From contig JAKAQU010000062.1 of NCBI GenBank assembly GCA_021819535.1, forward strand, positions 1-11,250: a stretch of 11,250 nucleotides of DNA, read 5' to 3'. Both the position numbers and the translations under genes were made by a program. Below the pieces are notes generated by a model that saw only the letters and a program-made list of their open reading frames with translations, made no database searches and was not told the DNA's origin. Positions 1 to 7,268 of this stretch are shown piece by piece. The first letter of the stretch is position 1. Every line of letters starts with the position of its first letter. The stretch is from Pseudomonadota bacterium (GTDB lineage: Bacteria > Pseudomonadota > Alphaproteobacteria > Acetobacterales > Acetobacteraceae).

Positions 1-419
<419 letters not shown>

Positions 420-456
420 AGAAAACTTGTTCACCCCCGGGATAAAAGTCTTTTTG

Positions 457-480
457 CTTCTTTTTCTTCGGAAAAAGAAG
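457..480 (+). other. Perfect 10-bp hairpin with UUCG tetraloop between fabI and aroC
   Basis: The arms cttctttttc (457-466) and gaaaaagaag (471-480) are exact reverse complements around a ttcg loop. As plus-strand RNA, the loop is closed by C-G, giving the exceptionally stable c(UUCG)g tetraloop. The stem is A/U-rich and preceded by another T-rich run (450-455). It could be a weak terminator or processing site for fabI mRNA, or one copy of a dispersed intergenic repeat. No T-tract follows it on the plus strand, so a canonical intrinsic terminator is not shown. Confidence 0.5.
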
Positions 481-514
481 ATACTTCCCTCCTCACCGGC
501 ATTCGATCTCTAAA

Positions 515-1603
515 ATGTCGCACAACAGCTTCGGCCATCTTTTCCGCGTGACCACCTGGGGCGAAAGCCACGGCCCGGTGATTGGCTGCGTGGTCGATGG
601 CTGCCCGCCGCGTCTCGCGCTTTCGGAGGCGGATATTCAGCCTTTTCTCGATCGCCGCCGCCCCGGCCAGTCACGCTTCACGACGCAACGGCAGGAGGCG
701 GATCGGGTGCGTATTCTCTCCGGCGTCTTCGAGGGGATGACGACGGGGACGCCGATCGCGCTCGAAATCGAAAATACCGATGCCCGGTCGAAGGATTACG
801 GCGAGATCGCGGCGCGTTTCCGCCCCGGTCATGCCGATATCACCTATGAGCTTAAATACGGCATTCGCGACTGGCGCGGCGGCGGCCGGTCATCGGCGCG
901 TGAGACGGCGATGCGTGTTGCCGCCGGCGCCATTGCCCGCAAGGTGCTCGGCCCGGAGGTCAGCATTCGCGGTGCCCTCGTGCAGGTTGGCGCCAAGGCG
1001 ATCGATCGCCGCAACTGGGATTGGGCGGAAGTGGCGCGCAACCCGTTTTTCTCTCCCGATCCGGCGAGTGTGGACGTGTTTGCGGCGTATCTCGATGAGA
1101 TACGTAAAGCCGGCTCATCGGTTGGCGCGGTGGTCGAAATTGTCGCCGAAGGTGTGCGGCCAGGGCTCGGGGCGCCTATTTATGGCAAGCTCGATGCCGA
1201 TCTCGCCGCCGCATTGATGGGGATCAATGCTGTCAAGGCGGTTGAAATCGGTGATGGTTTCGCCGCCGCCGCGCTGCGCGGCGAGGACAACGCCGATGAG
1301 ATGCGCATGCAGGATGGCAAAATGGTGTTCGCGAGCAACCATGCCGGCGGAATTCTTGGCGGCATCGCCACCGGCCAGCCGATCATCGCCCGTTTCGCCG
1401 TCAAGCCGACCAGTTCGATCCTTATCCCGCGTCACTCGGTCGATCGCGCCGGCCATGATGTCGAGGTCGCAACCCGCGGCCGGCACGATCCCTGTGTCGG
1501 GATCCGCGCCGTGCCGGTGGGTGAGGCGATGATGGCCATCGTTCTTGCCGATCATCTGCTGCGCGACCGCGCGCAGAATGCCGGGAACGGGCTTGACCGC
1601 TGA
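515..1603 (+). CDS. aroC: Chorismate synthase
   Basis: AroC makes chorismate from 5-enolpyruvylshikimate-3-phosphate by anti-1,4-elimination of phosphate, using reduced FMN. It is the last step of the cytoplasmic shikimate pathway and feeds aromatic amino acids, folate and quinones. The 362-residue product has normal family length and all the family signatures: GESHG at 16-20 (His19), RRRPGQSR at 47-54, RPGHAD at 103-108 (His106) and [11 protein letters not shown] at 121-131. The C-terminal GRHDPC segment is also present. Translation starts with [10 protein letters not shown], the usual AroC N-terminus, so ATG at 515 is secure even though no purine-rich ribosome-binding site is visible in the preceding 20 bases (a T/C/A-rich stretch ending in taaa). 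It lies 95 bp downstream of fabI in the same direction, with the UUCG hairpin in between, and converges on the transporter gene only 18 bp after its stop codon. Confidence 0.98.
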   Translation: MSHNSFGHLFRVTTWGESHGPVIGCVVDGCPPRLALSEADIQPFLDRRRPGQSRFTTQRQEADRVRILSGVFEGMTTGTPIALEIENTDARSKDYGEIAARFRPGHADITYELKYGIRDWRGGGRSSARETAMRVAAGAIARKVLGPEVSIRGALVQVGAKAIDRRNWDWAEVARNPFFSPDPASVDVFAAYLDEIRKAGSSVGAVVEIVAEGVRPGLGAPIYGKLDADLAAALMGINAVKAVEIGDGFAAAALRGEDNADEMRMQDGKMVFASNHAGGILGGIATGQPIIARFAVKPTSSILIPRHSVDRAGHDVEVATRGRHDPCVGIRAVPVGEAMMAIVLADHLLRDRAQNAGNGLDR

Positions 1604-1641
1604 GGGCCGCGTGCCCGGATTTCAACGGTTGGCCGCGGCCC
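1604..1641. other. 8-bp inverted repeat between convergent aroC and transporter gene
   Basis: gggccgcg (1604-1611) directly after the aroC stop is the exact reverse complement of cgcggccc (1634-1641), separated by 22 bases. The right arm lies inside the last codons of the convergent transporter gene. It could act as a weak two-way terminator, but neither strand shows a T-run after it, and short GC-rich dyads are expected by chance in this base composition. Confidence 0.2.
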
Positions 1642-2884
1642 GTGCGAGGTAGCGCGACCGCGTGCCCTTGAGGACGAAGAAGGCAAGCCACGCGGCCGAC
1701 AGGTCGAGGGCGATAATCAGCCCGAAGACCGGCGTCCAGAGCCCGGTCGATTGGTGGATGAGGGCGGCGATCGGCCCGCCGAGAATGGACCCGATGCCCT
1801 GCGACATATATAGGAAGCCATAATTGGTCGTCGCGTATCGCGTGCCGAAAGTATCGGTCAGAAGCGACGGGAAAAGCGAGAAGATCTCACCCCAGCCGAA
1901 GAAAACGACGCCCGAAAGCCATACGAACGCGATGGGATCGCCGCTGAGCCCGAGCCAGGCCAGCATCGCCAGGCCCTCGAGGCCAAAGGCGATCGCCATG
2001 GTATTCTCGCGGCCGATATGGTCGGAAAGCCAGCCAAAAAACGGTCGCGTCAGCCCGTTGGTGAAGCGATCGACCGTCAGCGCCAGCGGCAGCGCCCCCA
2101 TGCCCAGCACCGTCACCGACATGAGGCCGAAATCCCTGGCGAACGCTCCCATCTGCGAAATGACCATCAGACCCGATGTCGACACCATGGTCATCATGGC
2201 GAACATCAGCCAGAAGACGGGCTGTCTGAGCATGACCGAGGGCTTGATGCCGGTCGACGGCGAGGAGACCTCGGCATCGGCTGCGCGGGGTGGAGGCTTG
2301 ATGCCCTGTGCCGCGATCAGGCCGATCGCGCCGAGGATGGCGCCGAAGACGGTGATGGTGTGGGCAAAGCCGACCGAGGCCAGGCTCGACGCGATCGGAA
2401 ACGTGGTGAGGATCGCGCCGAAGCCATAGCCGGCGGCGACCATGCCCACGGCAAACCCGCGACGCCGTGGGAACCAGCGCACCATCAGGCCGACGACGCC
2501 GACATAGATGACACCGGTGCCGAGACCGCCGAGCAGGCCGTAGGTCAGATCGAGCTCGATCGGACTCCGTGCTGCCGCGGAGAGAATCCAGCTCGCGCCG
2601 GTAAGAATGGCGCCGATTGAGAGCAGTCTTCGCGGGCCGAGGCGGTCGACGAGCAAGCCCTGGAATGGTGACAGGAAGGTTTGAAGAACGATGAGGAGGG
2701 AGAACGTCACCTGGAGCTGCGCGAGGGTGCCGCCGACCTGGCTGAGTAGCGGCTTCGTGAACAGGGCCCAGACATATTGCGGGCTGGAAATGGCCATCAT
2801 GCAAATCAGGCCCAAAACCAGTTGGCCCCACCGCCCCTCTTGATCGGTGGCGGGCGGGGCGAGGCTCTGCGACGGCTCGTTCAT
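1622..2884 (-). CDS. MFS transporter, oxalate/formate antiporter (OxlT)-like family
   Basis: A 12-helix major facilitator of the inner membrane, resembling OxlT, which swaps oxalate for formate. Matching landmarks are PQYVWALFTKPL in helix 1, VDRLGPRR in loop 2-3, VRWFPRRRG in the middle, TRPFFGWLSDHIGR around helix 8 and FGTRYATTNYGF before helix 11. From ATG 2884 the product is 420 residues, close to the ~418 of OxlT. An in-frame ATG at 2992 adds 36 residues with rare codons (AGG, TTA, ATA) and no family likeness, so I prefer 2884; however, 2992 has an aaggg a few bases upstream while 2884 lacks a clear ribosome-binding site. Of the two charged membrane residues essential in OxlT (Arg272, Lys355), the arginine is kept (Arg280) but the lysine position is glutamine (Gln362), so oxalate should not be assumed. 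No oxalate-catabolism gene is nearby. The substrate is unknown. Confidence 0.85.
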   Translation of the reverse strand: MNEPSQSLAPPATDQEGRWGQLVLGLICMMAISSPQYVWALFTKPLLSQVGGTLAQLQVTFSLLIVLQTFLSPFQGLLVDRLGPRRLLSIGAILTGASWILSAAARSPIELDLTYGLLGGLGTGVIYVGVVGLMVRWFPRRRGFAVGMVAAGYGFGAILTTFPIASSLASVGFAHTITVFGAILGAIGLIAAQGIKPPPRAADAEVSSPSTGIKPSVMLRQPVFWLMFAMMTMVSTSGLMVISQMGAFARDFGLMSVTVLGMGALPLALTVDRFTNGLTRPFFGWLSDHIGRENTMAIAFGLEGLAMLAWLGLSGDPIAFVWLSGVVFFGWGEIFSLFPSLLTDTFGTRYATTNYGFLYMSQGIGSILGGPIAALIHQSTGLWTPVFGLIIALDLSAAWLAFFVLKGTRSRYLARAAANR

Positions 2885-3083
2885 CACGGGTATCGATAAG
2901 CTCAACTTGCTATGCCTCACGGAACGGGACGCCTGATCACAGCGCTGGGGGTGGCTGGTCGCTTCCAGGGGTGGATTGGAAGCAAAATCCATACCAACCC
3001 TTCGATGAGCCTATTGTCAGGAGGGCGGGCGAGCACGGACCCGGATCAAATCGATCCCGATACCACTTCCAATCCATTGTTTA

Positions 3084-3098
3084 TCAATGAAAAATTGA
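3084..3098. promoter_or_regulatory. AT-rich dyad, possible operator of the MFS gene
   Basis: tcaat (3084-3088) and attga (3094-3098) are perfect inverted half-sites separated by gaaaa, about 200 bp upstream of the preferred MFS start and about 92 bp upstream of the alternative one. It also fits the loose T-N11-A shape of LysR-type sites. The location in an AT-rich island ahead of a transporter gene is suggestive, but no regulator gene is in the window and no second copy was noticed. Confidence 0.25.
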
Positions 3099-3124
3099 CC
3101 CAAGCCGGCGTGCGCCGATCCGGC
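3090..3124 (-). terminator. Possible intrinsic terminator after the cytochrome c gene
   Basis: On the minus strand, 36 bases after the cytochrome stop, GCCGG and CCGGC (plus-strand 3120-3124 and 3104-3108) form a 5-bp stem around an 11-base loop that can itself pair further. This is followed by ttgggtcaattttt, ending in five T. The stem is short and the T-run is not immediately adjacent, so this is a weak candidate. Confidence 0.25.
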
Positions 3125-3159
3125 GGCAGTGGCGCGGGGAGCCGGTCTCCCGGCCGATC

Positions 3160-3501
3160 CTACTGATCGCGCAGGCTCAAGATATAAGCAACGAGATCGG
3201 CGCTCTCGTCGCGGGTCAGATGATAATCCGGCATCCGCACATGCGGCGTCTGCAGGAAGGCCCGGAGCGACATTTCGGTGGTCGCAGACATGCGGGCGAT
3301 CGATGTAAAGGACGGCGCCATATCCCCCGCGCGCTTCTCGCCGGGGGAAATCATGTGGCACTGGCTGCACCATTTCTCAGCCATTGCCTTGCCGTCCGCG
3401 AGATCGGGGGCGCGGACCGCGAGGTCAGCTGCCCGAGGTATCGCCAAACCGAGGGTCAGGAACAGACCGGCAGCCACAAAGCAGATCCGCACCACGCGCA
3501 T
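3160..3501 (-). CDS. Small exported monohaem cytochrome c (class I)
   Basis: A 113-residue c-type cytochrome for periplasmic electron transfer. The N-terminus MRVVR, then a hydrophobic stretch ending in PRAA, is a Sec signal peptide with likely cleavage near residue 25. The haem-binding CSQCH is at 45-49, and the sixth ligand is probably Met90 in RMPDYHLT. The closing helix (DESADLVAYILSLRDQ) is typical of class I cytochromes of the CytC_553/cytochrome_C type. An upstream in-frame ATG at 3513 would add MEKK, but the GGAG at 3508-3511 lies exactly 6 bases before the ATG at 3501, so that start is preferred. The gene lies 146 bp after the phosphatase gene on the same strand and may have its own promoter. 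Its redox partner cannot be inferred from the window. Confidence 0.88.
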   Translation of the reverse strand: MRVVRICFVAAGLFLTLGLAIPRAADLAVRAPDLADGKAMAEKWCSQCHMISPGEKRAGDMAPSFTSIARMSATTEMSLRAFLQTPHVRMPDYHLTRDESADLVAYILSLRDQ

Positions 3502-3507
3502 TTTCTT

Positions 3508-3511
3508 CTCC
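3508..3511 (-). promoter_or_regulatory. Ribosome-binding site deciding the cytochrome c start
   Basis: GGAG followed by AAGAAA and then ATG (3499-3501) on the minus strand. This near-ideal spacing overlaps the alternative upstream ATG (3511-3513) and argues against using it. Confidence 0.65.
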
Positions 3512-3548
3512 ATTCTGGCGGCGGGCCGGCGGGCTCACGCCCTGATGC

Positions 3549-3577
3549 AGTATGATGAGGGGCGCGGCCGCGCGCAA
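3549..3577 (-). promoter_or_regulatory. Weak candidate promoter for the cytochrome c gene
   Basis: Minus-strand TTGCGC (3572-3577) and CATACT (3549-3554) are separated by exactly 17 bases, about 48 bases before the cytochrome start codon. Matches to the sigma-70 consensus are only 3/6 and 4/6. It is listed because the 134-bp gap 3514-3647 is the only sizeable break in the minus-strand gene run and otherwise holds nothing recognisable. Confidence 0.2.
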
Positions 3578-3647
3578 GACGCGGGCTTTCGCTTCGATCA
3601 GATCCAAGAGCGCCGGGCGCCTTCGGGTATAGGCGGGCGCTTTATCG

Positions 3648-4595
3648 TCACCCGGCCTTGCCCTGGCGCGGGATCGTCCGGCGGAACGGTTCCTCGCCGC
3701 GCTCGGTGACGAAGGCGATGTCGAGCGTATCCGGGCGCAGGGCCGCGCGCAGAAAACCATGGGCGCCGCTGGCAAAACCGGGGCGGCTGGCCGGACCGGT
3801 ATCATAGGTCTCCGAGCCCGCGCCGGTGGTGACATAGGCGATGCCGTCGATCTCGACATACTGCATCGAGTGGTCGTGCCCGTTGATATAGACCGGCACG
3901 CGATGGCGGAGGAGCAGCGGGGCGAGAGGTGCGATCAGATCCGGCTGGTCGTGATGCGCGCCGCCGAGCGCGGTATAAAGCGGGTGGTGGCCGATGACGA
4001 TTTTCCACGGCGCCCGGCTCTCTCCGAGCGCCCGGTCGAGCCAGGCGAGCTGTGCTGCCGTATCCTGCCCGTCGATGCGGACCGCCGTGCCGCGATAGGC
4101 GCGGATGAAGGGCGAGGTGTCGAGGAAGAAAAAATCGGCGGCGCTGCCATCGGCCAGCGTCTCCGTCCGCGAAAAATACCGCGCCGGCATTTTCCAGCGT
4201 GGGCTCCGCGTGCCATAGGCGAGTTGCGGCGCGACATTGCCGCGGTAATCATGGTTGCCGAGAATGACATGCCATGGCGTTTGCAGCGACGGCGCGGCGT
4301 AGATGTCCTCGAAGGATTGGCGCCAATGCGAATCATCGAGGCTTTGGACGCCGTTTTCGTAAAAATTATCACCCGCGGAGATGACGAAGTGGCTGCCGAT
4401 CGCCGCCGCCGTCTCGCCCATCTGGCGTGCGACCTCGGCCTGGTGCTCGGCACCACGGCGCCCCCAATCGCCGATGACGACGAAAGAAAGCGCGTCCTTT
4501 GCCGCGCGGGCGGGAACGCTGGCCCCGACGGCACCCGCGCCGAGCGCGCCGATGAGCACTTGGCGGCGAGAAATTTTCTGCAAAATAAGCGACAT
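3648..4595 (-). CDS. Tat-exported metallophosphoesterase, purple acid phosphatase (TRAP)-like
   Basis: A 315-residue calcineurin-type metallophosphoesterase resembling animal tartrate-resistant (type 5) acid phosphatase. It would hydrolyse phosphomonoesters with a two-metal centre outside the cytoplasm. The N-terminus has SRRQVLIG followed by an Ala/Gly-rich hydrophobic run and VPARAA, a twin-arginine signal peptide with cleavage near residue 32. All seven usual metal ligands can be placed: Asp43 (GDWG), Asp76 and Tyr79 (GDNFYENG), Asn114 (GNHD), His203 (GHHP), and His240 and His242 (NGHDHS). The Tyr ligand, which gives purple acid phosphatases their colour, is kept. AAGGA lies 9 bases before ATG 4595. 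The gene begins 12 bp after the preceding ATC-hydrolase-family gene, so it is likely the last gene of the long operon. The natural substrate is unknown; phosphodiesterase activity is an alternative. Confidence 0.88.
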   Translation of the reverse strand: MSLILQKISRRQVLIGALGAGAVGASVPARAAKDALSFVVIGDWGRRGAEHQAEVARQMGETAAAIGSHFVISAGDNFYENGVQSLDDSHWRQSFEDIYAAPSLQTPWHVILGNHDYRGNVAPQLAYGTRSPRWKMPARYFSRTETLADGSAADFFFLDTSPFIRAYRGTAVRIDGQDTAAQLAWLDRALGESRAPWKIVIGHHPLYTALGGAHHDQPDLIAPLAPLLLRHRVPVYINGHDHSMQYVEIDGIAYVTTGAGSETYDTGPASRPGFASGAHGFLRAALRPDTLDIAFVTERGEEPFRRTIPRQGKAG

Positions 4596-4607
4596 AGAAG
4601 TTTTTCC

Positions 4608-5117
4608 TTATATCTCGTCCGGCCTCTGCCGGGAGGCCGGCGCGGGGGTGGTCGGCGCCTCCCAGCGGTAGCGGAAATCGCAATGCGTCGCACCCTGCAT
4701 GATGGTCTTTGTCCGCTCCAGCTTGAGTGCCGGGTGATAGCCCTCGCAAAATGCCGCATCACGCTGGCAGGAGAGAATGGCGCCGAGTTCGCCCAATTCG
4801 AGTTCCCTATACATTTCGGCGTAGCGGCATTTTGTGACGTTAAAATGAAATTCGCCGGCTGCGGCCGGGAGTTCCTCGATGCTGAGCGCGTCATCGGCGC
4901 GCCAGAGCGACTGGATCGCACGGAAATGGGCAAGATTTGCGCCCTCCGGCGCTGTTTGCGCAAAGCTCTCCGCCGCCGCCCGTGCCATCGCGGTGACGGC
5001 GCGGGCGAGAATGCGCCGGGCGGCGTCCTCGCCGAATTCTCGCGCCATCTCCTCGAACACGCCCTTGGCGAACGCCGCCTCGATCCGCCGGCGCGCGAGG
5101 AGGGAGACCTCAACCAT
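4608..5117 (-). CDS. L-2-amino-thiazoline-4-carboxylic acid hydrolase-family protein
   Basis: A 169-residue soluble protein whose C-terminal half carries the family core: FNVTKCRYAEMYRELEL at 92-108, AILSCQRD at 113-120 and MQGATHCDFRY at 140-150. Cys97, Cys117 and His145-Cys146 are the conserved thiol/imidazole candidates. The N-terminal half is helical and Ala/Glu-rich. The family is named for the Pseudomonas enzyme that opens L-2-amino-thiazoline-4-carboxylate to S-carbamoyl-cysteine in L-cysteine production, but most members, including this one, have no proven substrate. The ATG lies inside the end of the EamA transporter gene (8-bp overlap), with GGGGA about 9 bases upstream, so the two are probably translationally coupled. 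The phosphatase gene starts 12 bp downstream. No carbamoyl-cysteine hydrolase partner is in the window, so the thiazoline reaction should not be assumed. Confidence 0.8.
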   Translation of the reverse strand: MVEVSLLARRRIEAAFAKGVFEEMAREFGEDAARRILARAVTAMARAAAESFAQTAPEGANLAHFRAIQSLWRADDALSIEELPAAAGEFHFNVTKCRYAEMYRELELGELGAILSCQRDAAFCEGYHPALKLERTKTIMQGATHCDFRYRWEAPTTPAPASRQRPDEI

Positions 5118-6057
5118 TCGTCATTTCCCCAGAAAGATGCGCAACCCGCCGCCCGCTCCGCCCGTTCACGAGATAGAGCCCCGCTGCCACCGCCGCGAGA
5201 GCAACGACGAGAAATATCGATGCCGGCTCGTGCAGAACGACGATGCCGGCGATCATGCCGAATAGTGGCGTCAGAAAGGAAAATGCCGCAAGTCGTCCCG
5301 CCGGGTAAAGCCCGATCAGCCAGAACCAGGCGAGATAGCTCGCAAACGCGACGATCACCGATTGATAGGCGAGTGACGCATAGGCGATGGCGCCGGCATG
5401 GATGAGGGCGCTCGCCTCACCTTGGAGGATGGCCGCGCCGAGCAGGATCGGGATCGAGCCGGCGAGCTGATAGAACAGGATCTTCGCCGCCGAGACGCCA
5501 TGCAGCCCCTTGACCGCCTTCACCATCACCGTCACCGCCGCCCACATCGAAGCCGCCACCGTCACCATCAGATCGCCGGTATTCGCGCCGGCGGCGGCAT
5601 GGCGGAGCCCGTCGGCGAAGGCGATGGCAATGCCGGCGAAGGCGAGCACGAGCCCGGCCGCCTCACGCAGGCCAAGCCGTTCCTCCGGCACCAGAAAATG
5701 CACGCCGAGGGCGACGAAAAACGGCGCGGTATAGAGAAACAAAACCGCGCGCGAGGCCGGGGTGCGCGTGAGACCAGCATAGAGCAGCAGAAACTCGCCG
5801 CCAAACAAAAGCGCCATGACGATACCGGGGCCGAGCGAGCGGTCACGGCGTAAAAGCCGCCAGAGGCCACCCGCCCCCTCGCGCCAGAAAATCCAGGCGA
5901 GCAGCAGCAGCGTCGCAATGAGCGAGCGCAACCCGGCTTGCAGCGCCGGCGGCAAGCCATCGGCGATCGCAAGCTTGACCGAGACTTGCTGGATGCCCCA
6001 GATCAGGCAGAGCAGCGTCATCACCGCGACCGCCCGCCCGTCGAGACGAGCCTTCAT
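5110..6057 (-). CDS. DMT-superfamily transporter, EamA family
   Basis: A 315-residue inner-membrane protein made of two EamA repeats (about residues 10-148 and 165-298), predicting ten helices. The first helix has the usual IWGIQQVSVKLA start, and helix 4 of repeat one has the SRAVLFLYTAPFFVAL motif common in this family. EamA proteins move amino acids, nucleosides, metabolites or drugs, usually as exporters; the substrate cannot be read from sequence. The N-terminus MKARLDGRAVAVM is short and positively charged, consistent with ATG 6057, though the ribosome-binding site is poor. It follows the acyl-CoA dehydrogenase gene by 18 bp and overlaps the ATC-hydrolase-family gene by 8 bp, which suggests that this transporter and that protein handle the same compound. 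Confidence 0.88.
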   Translation of the reverse strand: MKARLDGRAVAVMTLLCLIWGIQQVSVKLAIADGLPPALQAGLRSLIATLLLLAWIFWREGAGGLWRLLRRDRSLGPGIVMALLFGGEFLLLYAGLTRTPASRAVLFLYTAPFFVALGVHFLVPEERLGLREAAGLVLAFAGIAIAFADGLRHAAAGANTGDLMVTVAASMWAAVTVMVKAVKGLHGVSAAKILFYQLAGSIPILLGAAILQGEASALIHAGAIAYASLAYQSVIVAFASYLAWFWLIGLYPAGRLAAFSFLTPLFGMIAGIVVLHEPASIFLVVALAAVAAGLYLVNGRSGRRVAHLSGEMTNG

Positions 6058-6075
6058 GCCGAACTGGCGTTCATG

Positions 6076-7263
6076 TCAGCCGGGTAGATCGAGCACGTTT
6101 TTGGCGAGGATGTTGCGCTGGATCTCGTTGGTGCCGCCATAGATGCTGGTCGGGCGCGCCTGGATGAAAAGCCCGGCCGGGTGGAGATCGCGATTGCCCT
6201 CGATCGGCTCCAGAAGCCCGCCATCCTCGCCGGCGATGTCCAGCATGACATCGGTGATGCGCTGGCACAATTCGCTCTGGTGGATTTTCAGCATCGAGAC
6301 ATCGGCGCCGAGCCCCTCGCCGCGCCGGAGCTTGACGACATGGGTCTCGTAAAGCGCGCGATGATCGGCGAGATCGAGGCGGAGCCGGGTGTAGCGATCG
6401 ACGAAAACCGCATCCTCGGCGCAGCCGACATGCTCGGCCAGACGCTTGAGCCGGATCAAGGCATAGGCCGATTGTCGGGGCGAGCCGAGGAAGATGCGCT
6501 CGAAGCCGAGCAGCGCCTTGGCCATCGTCCAGCCCCGGTTCACCTCGCCGACGAGATTTTCCTTCGGCACCCGGACATTGTCGAAGAAGGTTTCGCAGAA
6601 TTCGTCGTGCAGTTCGAGATTGATGATCGGGCGGACGGTGACGCCCGGCGCATCCATCGGCACGAGAAGAAAACTGATCCCTTCCTGTTTCTTTGCCGCC
6701 CGGTCGGTACGGGCGAGAAGAAAAATCCAGTTCGCGTCGGTGGCGAGCGTGGTCCAGGTCTTCTGGCCGTTGATCACCCAGTGATCGCCCTCCAAAACCG
6801 CCTCGGTGCGCAGAGATGCGAGATCCGAGCCGGCATTGGGCTCGCTATAGCCCTGGCACCAGATATGTTCACCACTCAGAATTTTGGGGAGAAAGACGCG
6901 CTTTTGTTCCTCGCTGCCATTGCGGATGAGGAGGGGGCCGACCATGACCACGCCGTGATCATTGGTGCGCGCGCAACCGAAGCGCTCGAATTCCTCGATC
7001 ATGATGAGCTGTTTCGCGGCAGAGAGGCCCATGCCGCCATATTCGCGCGGCCAGCCCGGCGCGAGCCAGCCTTTCTCGGCCAATTTCAGATACCACACCT
7101 TGTTGTCGCGCCAATGGAGGCGCTTCGGCGGATTGCGGATTTCGGGCGGATAATTTTCGGCAACGAAACGGCGGACGATTTGGCGGAACGCGTCGTCGTC
7201 GAGCGCGTTCAGGTCTTCGGCGGGCACGGGATGCGACACGGGCTGCGACATGGGATGAGACAT
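6076..7263 (-). CDS. Acyl-CoA dehydrogenase, likely catalytic (alpha) subunit of a two-gene dehydrogenase
   Basis: An FAD flavoprotein that introduces the alpha,beta double bond into an acyl-CoA, passing electrons to ETF. From ATG 7263 it is 395 residues, normal for the family. Visible motifs are the mid-domain QGYSEPNAGSDLASLRT, WVINGQKTWTT, and the C-terminal IYGGTNEIQRNILAKNVL. The medium-chain-type catalytic Glu (as in YEGT) is replaced by Gly, but Glu255 in GFERIF sits where isovaleryl- and long-chain-CoA dehydrogenases keep their base, so the protein is probably active. The start is reassigned: a GTG at 7272 overlaps the upstream TGA, but GAGGAG lies 8 bases before ATG 7263. The first 12 codons are a threefold 12-bp repeat. 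A shorter dehydrogenase-like gene ends 5 bp upstream, and the pair looks like the alpha/beta heteromers known from steroid side-chain degradation. The substrate is unknown. Confidence 0.92.
   Translation of the reverse strand: MSHPMSQPVSHPVPAEDLNALDDDAFRQIVRRFVAENYPPEIRNPPKRLHWRDNKVWYLKLAEKGWLAPGWPREYGGMGLSAAKQLIMIEEFERFGCARTNDHGVVMVGPLLIRNGSEEQKRVFLPKILSGEHIWCQGYSEPNAGSDLASLRTEAVLEGDHWVINGQKTWTTLATDANWIFLLARTDRAAKKQEGISFLLVPMDAPGVTVRPIINLELHDEFCETFFDNVRVPKENLVGEVNRGWTMAKALLGFERIFLGSPRQSAYALIRLKRLAEHVGCAEDAVFVDRYTRLRLDLADHRALYETHVVKLRRGEGLGADVSMLKIHQSELCQRITDVMLDIAGEDGGLLEPIEGNRDLHPAGLFIQARPTSIYGGTNEIQRNILAKNVLDLPG
7228..7263 (-). repeat. Three 12-bp tandem repeats encoding (M/V)-S-(H/Q)-P
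   Basis: Minus-strand units atgtctcatccc, atgtcgcagccc and gtgtcgcatccc run head to tail from the preferred start codon of the acyl-CoA dehydrogenase gene. They give MSHPMSQPVSHP, followed by VPAED where the folded domain begins. Units differ by 1-3 bases. Two units start with ATG and one with GTG, so the array also multiplies in-frame start codons. Confidence 0.8.
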
Positions 7264-7268
7264 GGGCG

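Larger units (their letters stand above)
2885..3159. other. Non-coding stretch upstream of the MFS gene
   Basis: These 275 bases separate the start of the MFS gene from the end of the cytochrome c gene. No convincing gene is visible on either strand; open frames here lack coding character. The stretch holds an AT-rich island (about 3060-3098), unusual for this GC-rich DNA, and presumably contains the transporter promoter. A short dyad ggatc/gatcc (3043-3047 and 3053-3057) and the dyad listed separately at 3084-3098 are the only ordered elements I see. Confidence 0.5.

Noticed and set aside
487..494. ccctcctc upstream of aroC, resembling the 16S anti-Shine-Dalgarno core, considered as a regulatory signal
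   Set aside because: It is pyrimidine-rich on the coding strand and pairs with no visible nearby purine element; on the minus strand no start codon follows at a useful distance. Probably chance.
2885..2992. 36-residue N-terminal extension of the MFS transporter
   Set aside because: Contains codons rare in the neighbouring genes and no family likeness, and removing it gives a length close to OxlT. An aaggg before ATG 2992 leaves some doubt.
3043..3057. ggatc/gatcc dyad considered as an operator
   Set aside because: Only five paired bases, made of GATC-containing words that are frequent throughout the window.
3759..5405. 548-codon open frame on the plus strand, antisense to the phosphatase, ATC-hydrolase-family and transporter genes
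   Set aside because: It spans three well-supported minus-strand genes, is rich in Arg and Ala as expected for a GC-rich shadow frame, and shows no recognisable domain.
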